Shown here: positions 1 through 7,194 of the stretch, in pieces
How the letters are laid out: the number at the start of each line of letters is the position of its first letter
Numbering within the stretch: the first letter of the stretch is position 1
DNA from: Hamiltosporidium magnivora
Lineage: Eukaryota > Microsporidia > Dubosqiidae
NCBI GenBank assembly: GCA_004325065.1
Contig: PITI01000427.1
Span: 1 to 12,627 of the forward strand
Direction: 5' to 3'
Length of the DNA: 12,627 bases
Made by a program: the position numbers and the translations under genes
Notes under the pieces: generated by a model
Database searches by the model: none
What the model saw: the letters and a program-made list of their open reading frames with translations, nothing else
What the model was told of the DNA's origin: nothing

Positions 1-225
1 ACAAAATACCATAAGAAGTATGTTAAGAGACTACAAATACCCATAAATATAGAGACATATGGTCAGTCCATAGTACTTAAGAAAACAGTCTAAATAATTT
101 CTTTTGTTTGACGAAGAGGACTTGAGTCAGAACCAAATGCCGAAGAGTGCTAGGAGAGAGCGTCATTAAGTGTTATTTTAGGAAATGAGATGCATAAACA
201 ACTAACACCCGTTTAAAGCAAGAAG
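1..225 (+). pseudogene. Decayed LINE-type Pol C-terminal fragment, copy A, cut by the left edge of the window
   Basis: Frame 1 opens at base 1 with TKYHKKYVKRLQIP and continues INIETYGQSIVLKK, then reaches RRGLESE near base 126; stops (TAA at 91, TGA at 109, TAG at 151) show it is dead. The first 65 bases align at roughly 70% identity with the reverse-strand repeat at 12330-12627, starting at the shared ACAAAATA (Thr-Lys-Tyr) and passing through KRLQIPIN against KKLQISIN, with one single-base gap. It therefore picks up where the other copies' WDGI core ends. From memory of microsporidian genomes, this tail occurs in proteins annotated as R2-like or LINE Pol; I could not check that. The weakly protein-like frame goes on to about 384 with more stops, so the downstream limit is a guess. 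Confidence 0.55.
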
Positions 226-1354
226 ACAACGAGGAAGGTGGTGTTAAAAAACAAAATACAAAAAATATTATACCTTTATTTTGAATGACATAACCACAGT
301 GAAGCAACCGACAATACATATAGCAAAGAGTCGGATTTAGAGAAAGATAATGAAGTGGTTAAAATAGTGGAAAGAATTATTTAATCGTGAGAAAACTTGT
401 TAACCTAGATTTTAATTAAATAAAAATTCGTTTTCTAGAAATTCCTGGTCAAATTTAATTCTTAAGAAGAACAGAATACTTTGATCCAGAAACATAACAA
501 AAGTTGCAATATTTCAAAAAGCACAAATTAAAGAACTCATAATCGAAACGAAAATTTGATAGAAATAAAAACAAACCTTTTTATTGAAAAAATTGTTTCA
601 AATATTACATAGAAAACAAATCAAAAATAAAATTTTTTTTAGATAAATCAAGTAACTTATTTCTTTATTCTACAGTTATTAAGCAAGTACATTGAACATA
701 ATTTTACATTATACAAAAAAATCAAGATATATTTACAGATTACCACTCTTGAATTTCATTGAATTAAGATAAAATTTCTTAATCTTTTTATTTAGGCTTT
801 CATAGCCCAGAATTGTCAATTTACTCAAATTTTTTTAATTCTTTCATATCTGAATTTCTGGAGACCTTGATTGGTTTCCATATAAAATGTCGGGTATTTT
901 ATATTAACATGATTTTAACTTTCAGTTTATACCCGTTTTTTTAGCTTGAGCATAACATTTTATGTTTCTTTGTTAAGGTTACGTTTTATTTTTATCGCAT
1001 TCGATTTTAGTTTTCGTTTTCGTAAAGTCGTGTAAAGCACTTTTTTTCTCAAAAAAACTTCCTTTCATGAGAGATTAATTTATTAGTTGATTAAATAAAT
1101 TTAAAACTTAAATTATGTTTAAACATACTATGTCTTATTACAATTAAAATAATCTCTGATATTATTGAAGCCTATCATTTTATCGAATTTTCTTAAAGAT
1201 AGAGAATAGGAGTAGCAGATAAAGAGTTTAAAAATTTATAATCTACTGTTTTTTTGTTTCTGTAGAACATCTTAAATCAAAAATCTGTATTGAGTGATTT
1301 AATTTGAATGCTATTTTACAAATCGAAACCTTATAAAAGAAAAATCCTTTATTC

Positions 1355-1376
1355 ATGCTTTTCTTAATAAAAGCAT
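1355..1376. repeat. Perfect 8-bp hairpin
   Basis: ATGCTTTT at 1355-1362 is the exact reverse complement of AAAAGCAT at 1369-1376, with a 6-base loop. No gene lies beside it, so no role can be given. A structure this short can arise by chance in A+T-rich DNA. Confidence 0.4.
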
Positions 1377-1752
1377 ACAGAAAGAAAATTTAACAATGCT
1401 TAGAGTGAAAATTTATTTGAACCAATGAAACGTTTCAGGCTGTTCCAAGTTCTACTTCTGCTGTACTATTTATTTTGTAAGATTTCTGAAGAAATCGTAA
1501 GGTTGCTGTTCTTAATAAGATAAATTATTATTAGTTTTTCAAAATGTTTTTAAAATCCAACATTCAAGGTGCTTCATCGAACCACTGCTACTATTCATGA
1601 CATTGCTCGATAATACTATTGATGTCATTTACTAATCAACTTCCGACTTATAAACATATAAAAAAAATAAATGAGCTATTCGTTTAAATATTTTGAAAGT
1701 AGAAGCTCAAAAATAAAAGGAAAATTTCTATTTAATTAATTATTGGCCTGAT

Positions 1753-1910
1753 ATTCCACATTCACCAATTTTTAGCTTTGGAAAAATTTTCTTGCTTTTT
1801 CCTCGTTTTCATTCTTTCTGGCTATATATTTAGACTCTACGTTTAATCGGTTTTTCCATCAAGAATGAGCAGTTCCACATTCTAGCTTTGATAATTTTCT
1901 TATGTTTAGG
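1753..1910. repeat. Degenerate direct repeat, about 120 bp apart
   Basis: TTCCACATTC at 1754-1763 recurs at 1873-1882. In both places it is followed by TAGCTTTG and then an AATTTTCTT-like stretch, with an extra 7-8 bases between the blocks in the first copy. This order of shared blocks suggests an old local duplication. Read on the reverse strand the two copies give vaguely similar basic peptides, but no family is recognisable. Confidence 0.4.
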
Positions 1911-1984
1911 CTCTAATTTGAAGAAAATAAGATCTTTAAGGTTTAGATTATAATGATATTCCTTATTTTTTTTCAAACTGTTCT

Positions 1985-2280
1985 ACGCACTTATTAAATC
2001 ATCAAATAACTTTTACAAATCAGAGTGAATGCCTTGATTGTATAATAAACACAAATTTAATACATTAAATTACTGCAACTGATGTTTTTACTCTCAAAAA
2101 TAAATCTTATAATATTTTGTAAGAATACCATCCCAAGTTATAACATAAATAATTAGTTTATGACTAAGCCTACAAATAAGACTGTCGTAACTTCTCTCGA
2201 GGCACCCAGATAAAAGGTATCTTTAATAGAGAGTGGCTCTATCATCCAAATTAAAGGTTTGTTAACCCGTGTAACCAAAG
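1985..2280 (-). pseudogene. Decayed LINE-type Pol C-terminal fragment, copy B
   Basis: The reverse strand is open for 42 codons between a TAA at 2223-2225 and a TGA at 2094-2096. The peptide contains LERSYDSLICRLSHK, then IIYVITWDGILTKYYK; the WDGILTKY core lies at about 2112-2138. It matches the copy at the right edge of the window over 51 ungapped bases with 39 identities. Of the 12 differences, 8 fall on one codon phase, and that phase is the third codon position in exactly this frame. This is the trace left by past selection on the protein. After the TGA, a shifted frame continues in the same family style (LRVKTSV against KRLQIPI in copy A). The identity as a LINE Pol tail is from memory; the repeat relationship is seen directly. 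Confidence 0.6.
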
Positions 2281-3089
2281 AATTGTTTTTTAAAAGGAAA
2301 GGTTTAATTATTTTATTACTCCAGGTCTTTTGTTTCCATTATTCCACCATTGTTGTAATAAAATAGAATTTTATATTTTATAAGGGAATCCAATAATCCA
2401 TAATTATGTAGTAGAATACTACAAAAACAATACACATTTCTAGAGAAAACGAGGTTGAAGGAAAATATTGACTTTTTAAATTTTACTAAACTTTTGTAAT
2501 CTATTTTTCCACTTTAATTTCACACAAGTAAATTAAAAGATGATTTTTATAGAAAATAATTATAAATTCGAATTTAAAGAACTTATATCGTTTAAATTTT
2601 AAAAACCAAGTCTTTAAATTACAAATTAGAATTTTCTAAAAGAAAATATTTATTTGTTTTAGATTTTTCGTTTTTTTTTTTATGATTTACATTCTTATTT
2701 AGTCATTCAAATCCTCTTGTACCTCTAGGGGTTGAGGATGAACAAATGAAAGTTTACCATTTGTTTTTTTAATTTATTGTAACTCGGAATTATAGGGGAT
2801 TTGTCTATGGTTACAGTGCCGTTTATATCCCACGAAAATGGCAAAAATGAATTTCACATTAATTCTACGTACTCATTACCAACCAGATAGTTTCTAATAA
2901 GTATATCCTCTCTCTACCAAGAAAATATTTAATTTCCCACAAATTGTACATTTTATACTTGGAAACTTTAAAGTGTACGCAATACCCATTAAATTTATTA
3001 GATTTTTTCCAATTTATTTTTTTAATAATATCTTAAGATAGTAATAGGATTCTCTGGCTTCCAATTCTGGTAAATATAGAATATCCTAC
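2281..3089. other. A+T-rich spacer without a gene
   Basis: I see no reading frame or protein resemblance here. The stretch holds a poly-T tract near 2669-2680 and the tandem hairpins at 2711-2765. The sequence around 2700-2900 is somewhat less A+T-rich than the rest, but nothing in it can be named. Confidence 0.6.
2711..2770 (+). other. Two adjacent hairpins followed by a T run
   Basis: ATCCTC at 2711-2716 pairs with GAGGAT at 2734-2739, enclosing a G+C-rich loop. One base later AACAAATG at 2741-2748 pairs perfectly with CATTTGTT at 2758-2765, and a run of seven T begins at 2764. Two stems plus a T run is the shape of the 3' end of an RNA polymerase III transcript. No A or B box or tRNA fold is visible upstream, so a non-coding RNA is only a possibility. 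Confidence 0.2.
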
Positions 3090-3260
3090 CTTACCTCCTC
3101 TATGCCGGGTGTAGAATTGGCTTGGAATATTCTATGCTGTTCGTAAGAGGCAACTAAAAGGGATCGTTCTCGATAGGGGTCGGGCATAGGGCTAACAACT
3201 CACCCTTTAAAACCACCTTGTTACGAAATCCGAAAAAGTAAACGAACCTACTGAAAAGAG
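3090..3260 (+). mobile_element. Probable 5' leader fragment of an RTE-type non-LTR retrotransposon
   Basis: This patch is clearly richer in G+C than its flanks. It carries CGTAAGAGGCAACTAAAAGG at about 3140-3159, then GGTCGGGCATAGGGCTAACA at about 3178-3197, an ACTCACCC block and TTGTTACGAAATCC at about 3220-3233. I recognise this order of blocks from the untranslated leaders of RTE-like elements common in insect and other arthropod genomes; that is recall, not a database match. No endonuclease domain can be read after it: the frame starting near 3269 is 78 codons with no ATG at its head and no family resemblance. The piece thus looks like a severed end. It may belong to the same kind of element as the reverse transcriptase fossil at 7195-8130, which lies on the other strand. 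Confidence 0.45.
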
Positions 3261-3686
3261 ACTAGTGGGTGGTATTAAGTAAAAATCCAAGGCTCGTGCA
3301 GAGCTGTAATGTGAGGATGAATGAATATAATATCTCACCATCTCTTCCTAATCTCAGCAAATTTGTTTCCCATACCTCTACTTCCCATCACCTTACATTT
3401 ATAATGTCAATATATATTTTCAAAAAAATATTAAGAAGCATTTTCATTCTAGCGAAAAATAAAAAATACAAAGATAAGAAACCAATTTTTTTTTATTATC
3501 TATAAGCATATAAACTCACTTATTATTGAGTTAAAAGTAAGTGCTGTGATTAAGGAATTTTTTTAAAAATCTTAAGTTCTTCCAACAGATGTTTTAACAA
3601 AATAAATCAAATAAAATATTTTTCATTCAAACAAATTAAAATTCATTAATTACATAATTCAAGTAATTCAAGTAAATAAGTATAAG

Positions 3687-3726
3687 TTTAAAGGTTTATA
3701 AAAAACTTTAAAGGTTTATAAAAAAC
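3687..3726. repeat. Tandem duplication, two exact 20-bp units
   Basis: TTTAAAGGTTTATAAAAAAC occurs twice back to back (3687-3706 and 3707-3726) without a mismatch. About 20 bases earlier a 9-bp unit, AATTCAAGT, is also doubled. The perfect identity implies recent replication slippage. Confidence 0.85.
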
Positions 3727-3840
3727 TTAAAAAAATAAATTTTATATTACAAATTTAATAGTAAATAAGTATAAATTTAAAATTAAAATAGAAAATTTGG
3801 TATAATTTATATTAAAGAAATATTAAAGAAATGAAATTCA

Positions 3841-3885
3841 AAGAAATAAAAATTTAAAAAAAGAAATTAACATAAATAAAAATTT
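3841..3885. repeat. 45-bp direct repeat, copy 1 (copy 2 at 4005-4049)
   Basis: The 45 bases at 3841-3885 recur at 4005-4049 with a single mismatch. A shorter third version begins near 3912. A second pair, ATACAAACGGAATATTTAAA, lies at 3975-3994 and 4071-4090. The spacings differ (164 and 96 bases), so these are interleaved duplications rather than one clean tandem array. Confidence 0.8.
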
Positions 3886-4004
3886 CATATAATTTGTAGG
3901 AAAGAAATATTAAAGAAATAAAAATTTAATAGAAATTTAAAGAACTAACAATTATTTGGAATTATATAAAATATATACAAACGGAATATTTAAAAAGAAA
4001 TTTA

Positions 4005-4049
4005 AAGAAATAAAAATTTAAAATAAGAAATTAACATAAATAAAAATTT
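4005..4049. repeat. 45-bp direct repeat, copy 2
   Basis: Matches 3841-3885 at 44 of 45 positions. It lies about 70-110 bases past the stop codon of the synthetase gene, in what would be its 3' flank. Confidence 0.8.
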
Positions 4050-4114
4050 GATAGAAAATATATATAATTTATACAAACGGAATATTTAAAAATAAATTTA
4101 AAGGAAAAATTATT

Positions 4115-4124
4115 TTTATTTATT
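4115..4124 (-). terminator. AATAAA polyadenylation signals overlapping the synthetase stop codon
   Basis: On the reverse strand the gene ends AAT AAA TAA AAA. The last two sense codons (Asn-Lys) themselves spell AATAAA at 4119-4124, and a second overlapping AATAAA at 4115-4120 includes the stop. Signals at or inside the 3' end of the coding region are usual in microsporidia, whose 3' untranslated regions are very short. In such A-rich sequence the hexamer could also be chance. Confidence 0.45.
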
Positions 4125-6041
4125 TTTTTCAATAAAAAATGCATAAATTTTTTCTACATCAATTTCAAAGCTACTCACAACAAAATCCACACCAAAAAGA
4201 CTACAAAATTCAGGATCAACAACACCAAACGTACCAACCTTAACACCTGCTATATAAATAGCACCTCCTCGTTTTTCAAAGTACCGTTTACTACGTTCTT
4301 CTCTATAATTGTAATCAAGATCTACTTTTTTTAAAATAAAAGAAATCGCACCAACAATTTCTTCAAATCCACTCACCACCCCACAATAAACACCGCATAA
4401 AAAACGAACATTTAAACCGGTAATAACACAATCTGAGCATTCAAAAAGCTTGAATGGAACAGAAAGGTGTTTGTTATTTTGAATTGATTTTAAAATTCCA
4501 GGAAGCAAAGAAATTCTTACACATTCACATTCCGAAGACTGTGGATTGCTTAAAACTGTAGGAATAATTTTATCCAAATTTGTTTTGCTTCTAGAAAATT
4601 GACTGCCTATTTCAATCAACGCGTAACACTCTTTTTTACTTAAAAGTGTCATCGTAAGAACTTCTGTAAATCCACAATTGGCCATCAAATTTCTAATTTT
4701 ATCTGAAAATTTATTTAATCCAAATTCTTTACCAATCGAAACAAAATCAACATTTTTTATTGGGACATTTTCATATCCAAAAGCTATTGCTATATCTTCT
4801 ATAAGATCACAGAAGTGAAGCACGTCAGTTCGTATGTCTGGCACAACAACTTCAAGACAATTATCTTCAATCGTAACAAAATGCATCATTTTTTCTAAAA
4901 GGACTTTCAACATATAAATATTTATAGAAATTCCCAATTCTTTTTCTACTGAGACAATCGAAACTGAAAATTTTCTGTTAAAAAAAATAGGAGTTTCAAT
5001 AGAAAATGGCATTTTTTGTGTTTGATTGCTTAAATTATTATTTGTTATAGCATTGTTTGATATAGCATTGTTTGATATTTTATTGTTTGATATAGCATTG
5101 TTTGATATTTCGTTTGTTGTTGAATCGTTACTTGGAATATTTACCGTTGATTCCTCACCATTTCTTAAGCCTTCATGATTTATTGATTCATCAGCCATTG
5201 GTTTGTCTAAAATTCCACTTTTAAATCCAAGAATTTCATAACAATTTTTTGTTTTCGACCGCATTTTTTCTGCGTGCAAAATTTTTACTTTTTCGATTTC
5301 AAATTCAGAAAAGAAATAACAAATAAGTTTGAGGGTCGTATTTACACGGTTGAAATCGTTTCCTGTAACTTCTATGAACAAATTTTTTGTATTCATCGAT
5401 ATTTTAGTTTCATCACAATTAATTACAGGAGGCAATGAAATTATCTGTTTTGAGTCTTTTAACACCGGAAAAAATGACATTTCTGTAAGATGATGTGTGT
5501 GTTTGAAATTTGGATTTGAAACGAGATCTGATGCATACATGGGTGTGTCGGAAAACAGAGGCGTAAATTTTATATCTTCTGGATTCTCTTCGGTGTAAAA
5601 AAACGGGGGAGTTGTTTTATCCAAATCGTGTATTCCGATCGCTGCAAGTGTTCTGTGTCTGCACAAACTTAAATGTAATTTTTCTTGAAATTCCAAAATA
5701 TTTGTAAAAAGTGTTTCTGTAAATTTTATATTGCGAACGATAGCACAGGCTATGAAAGGACGGCACGTCTTAGAAACGGTTAAATGAGTCGAAGAATTTT
5801 TTATTTTTAAATCTTCAAATTTTTTTTTAGATAAAAAAGACAAAAGTGCCTTGGAAAGAAGATGAGGAGTTAGAAGATCATAACGGTTTGCAGGAATATC
5901 AATTTTGTAGGTAAGAGGATCGGAAATTGTTTCTTCTAATTCTAATCCGTAAGAAAAAAGAAGATCTGACAATGTTTCACCAGTTGGGTCTAAATTCAAA
6001 TAAGAAGATATTTCATCGTGTTTGACTGAAATGGATGGCAT
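4116..6041 (-). CDS. FARSB: Phenylalanyl-tRNA synthetase beta subunit, cytosolic eukaryotic type
   Basis: This is the beta chain of the alpha2-beta2 enzyme that charges tRNA-Phe in the cytosol; beta supplies tRNA-binding and editing modules and a catalytic-like fold, while alpha (not in this window) holds the active site. The 641-residue intronless frame opens MPSISVKHDE, like animal and fungal homologues. Diagnostic blocks follow in order: YKIDIPANRYDLL (45-57), EFQEKLHLSLCRHR (117-130) and AIGIHDLD (134-141) of the B3/B4 region, DVLHFCDLIEDIAIAFGY (406-423) closing B5, RISLLPGIL (509-517), KLFECSD (531-537) and VGTFGVVDPEF (602-612) of the C-terminal domain. It exceeds the human protein (589 residues) mainly through an extra Asn/Ser-rich stretch at about 275-345. 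The ATG at 6039-6041 is chosen because family similarity starts at residue 1 and a CCC motif lies just upstream. All domains read through intact, so the gene is probably functional. Confidence 0.97.
   Translation of the reverse strand: MPSISVKHDEISSYLNLDPTGETLSDLLFSYGLELEETISDPLTYKIDIPANRYDLLTPHLLSKALLSFLSKKKFEDLKIKNSSTHLTVSKTCRPFIACAIVRNIKFTETLFTNILEFQEKLHLSLCRHRTLAAIGIHDLDKTTPPFFYTEENPEDIKFTPLFSDTPMYASDLVSNPNFKHTHHLTEMSFFPVLKDSKQIISLPPVINCDETKISMNTKNLFIEVTGNDFNRVNTTLKLICYFFSEFEIEKVKILHAEKMRSKTKNCYEILGFKSGILDKPMADESINHEGLRNGEESTVNIPSNDSTTNEISNNAISNNKISNNAISNNAITNNNLSNQTQKMPFSIETPIFFNRKFSVSIVSVEKELGISINIYMLKVLLEKMMHFVTIEDNCLEVVVPDIRTDVLHFCDLIEDIAIAFGYENVPIKNVDFVSIGKEFGLNKFSDKIRNLMANCGFTEVLTMTLLSKKECYALIEIGSQFSRSKTNLDKIIPTVLSNPQSSECECVRISLLPGILKSIQNNKHLSVPFKLFECSDCVITGLNVRFLCGVYCGVVSGFEEIVGAISFILKKVDLDYNYREERSKRYFEKRGGAIYIAGVKVGTFGVVDPEFCSLFGVDFVVSSFEIDVEKIYAFFIEKNK
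5047..5106 (-). repeat. 15-bp tandem repeat inside the synthetase gene
   Basis: There are four in-frame 15-base units, three identical and one with four changes, with decayed units on both sides. They encode repeated ISNNA or ISNNK pentapeptides at residues 312-331. The unit length keeps the reading frame. The block falls just before the B5 domain, where human FARSB has no such insertion, so it is probably a disordered surface loop that grew by slippage. Confidence 0.9.
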
Positions 6042-6050
6042 TTGAGGGCT
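6042..6050 (-). promoter_or_regulatory. FARSB: CCC start-proximal motif before the synthetase ATG
   Basis: The reverse strand reads AGCCCTCAA directly before ATG, placing CCC at 6046-6048, five to seven bases upstream of the start codon, in an otherwise almost pure A/T flank. A CCC- or GGG-like element within about 15 bases of the ATG is a described feature of microsporidian genes and is tied to transcription starting very close to the codon. A second CCC lies at 6098-6100 in a T-rich context. No TATA box is clear. Confidence 0.55.
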
Positions 6051-6473
6051 GTAATTTTTAATTACAAAAAAATTGTTTTTTTTAAAAATTAAAAAAAGGG
6101 TAAAAATTTGTTAAAAACCGTTTTTAATTTTAAGAACTATTCGTGGAAAAATAGGAAAATAGAATTCTTGAATAGAAACAAGAATATAAAAATGAGAAGA
6201 TAAAAAGATGAAATAAAAATGAGAAAATAAAAAAATTTGAATATAAATTCCAGAATTTGAAAAAAAAGATAATTTTTAAATATAAGTTAGATAATACTCT
6301 GAAGATTATTTTTTATATTTTGATTATTATATTTAGAAATGATTTGTGGAGGGTGGATAACTCCATAAAACTTTCTGCTTGGCAATGAGTATGCAAAACT
6401 GGTATGAAATCATTGTTTGGATTTTTTGTGGGAATAAATTCAAACTACGTCTTCGGTTGTCTATGGGATTTGT
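6051..6473. other. Upstream flank of the synthetase gene, no gene seen
   Basis: The first 250 bases are very A-rich and low in complexity. From about 6340 the sequence turns G-richer on the + strand, leading into the island at 6474-6982. No reading frame stands out and no divergent gene shares the upstream region. Confidence 0.55.
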
Positions 6474-6561
6474 ATGAGGAGGAGAGGTCTAAAAAATAGC
6501 GAAACCTTTTCTAAAAATTTATTTGTAGTTTTTTATTTAACTAGATTGCAGACCGCAGCTG

Positions 6562-6693
6562 AACATGTAGGTAATTGCCATGTAAAAGCATGGAAACTAG
6601 CCTTGCTCACTCGGGTTAGAAGACTTAGCGCCTGGGATATATAAAAATAAACCAGTTAAAGCCGGGAGAGCTAAGTAGCAGGTTGTACATGTT
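6562..6693 (+). ncRNA. Candidate structured RNA of unknown class
   Basis: Within a clearly G+C-richer island, a set of mutually compatible stems can be drawn. AACATGTA (6562-6569) pairs with TACATGTT (6686-6693) and closes the structure. CCATG/CATGG (6578-6582, 6589-6593) forms a small hairpin. CCT-GCT (6601-6607, one bulged base) pairs with AGCAGG (6677-6682). Directly inside it, ACTTAGC (6623-6629) pairs with GCTAAGT (6670-6676). CTGG/CCAG (6632-6635, 6652-6655) tops the arm. I cannot match it to RNase P, SRP, U-snRNA or rRNA. A rival reading is coding: the + strand has an ATG frame of 56 codons at 6474-6644 containing HVGNCHVKAWK, without family resemblance. It could also be part of a transposable element. 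Confidence 0.25.
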
Positions 6694-6784
6694 GGTATGA
6701 CATTTCTTTGTCTAGTTAGACCTCATGTAAGTCTTTGATATATATCTTAGTATGAAGTTTATTTTGTTGAAAAGTGTAGAGTAA

Positions 6785-6982
6785 GTGGGAATGCTGGATA
6801 GTCTAGGGTGGGCTTCGATCACATACCATGCAATTGAAATTAAGCAACACCCTCGCCTACTAATTAGATTCTACATATCTTGTAGAGGAAAGGCTTTAAA
6901 ACATAGGTATCGCAAGGGTTCCCGATGGAGTATTGGAGTAGCAGTTATTTATGTTAAACCTAGAACCGCGTTACTGTCATGA
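6785..6982 (+). other. G+C-richer patch with a weak 5S rRNA resemblance and a short open frame
   Basis: GAAATTAAGCAAC at about 6837-6849 matches the most conserved 5S rRNA segment (consensus GAAGUUAAGC). AGGGTG near 6807 can pair with CACCCT near 6849, at about the separation of 5S helix II, and TTCGAT/ATTGAA inside could be helix III. However, helix I and the conserved 3' third are not convincing, so at best this is a decayed 5S copy or 5S-derived repeat. The same bases are open on the + strand for 65 codons from GTG (63 from the first ATG at 6791). The peptide (YHAIEIKQHPRLL and RYRKGSRWSIGVAV) matches nothing I know. Confidence 0.2.
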
Positions 6983-7194
6983 AAACAAATATAACACTTG
7001 GCACTGTTTTAAAAAATGTAATAATTTAAATAATGCATTTCTTTTAAGAAATGATATTTTTTCAATCACTTGTTTGTGTTTTAATCATTTGTGAATATTT
7101 TAATTTAAAAATTTTATTGTTTTTTATGACTTTCAAATACTAAATTAATATTTGGACTACTAATATTAAAAATAACTCCGCTGTGCTATACCTC

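Larger units (their letters stand above)
226..1984. other. A+T-rich spacer without a recognisable gene
   Basis: All six frames are broken by frequent stops and nothing here resembles a known protein. The first 160 bases are purine-rich and may still be part of the copy A remnant. Two local structures stand out and are listed separately: a hairpin at 1355-1376 and a degenerate direct repeat at 1753-1910. A reverse-strand frame is open for 54 codons from about 1981 to 1840, immediately downstream of the copy B remnant on the same strand. It may be more of the same element, but a run that long is expected by chance at this base composition. Confidence 0.6.
3261..4114. other. A-rich spacer with direct repeats, downstream of the synthetase gene
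   Basis: There is no credible gene. From about 3590 the + strand is very A-rich and built from recurring words such as AAAGAAATAAAAATTT, AAATAAGTATAA and ACAAACGGAATATT. The best-defined repeats are listed separately. The open frame at 3269-3505 has an ordinary chance length for this composition and is not called. Confidence 0.6.

Noticed and set aside
2190..2280. A row of small hairpins (for example ATAGAG with CTCTAT near 2226-2242) considered as a small nuclear RNA.
   Set aside because: The interval coincides with the copy B protein remnant, and no Sm site or conserved snRNA motif is present.
3269..3505. A 78-codon open frame on the + strand.
   Set aside because: It begins with GTG, turns into A-rich low complexity and has a length expected by chance at this base composition.
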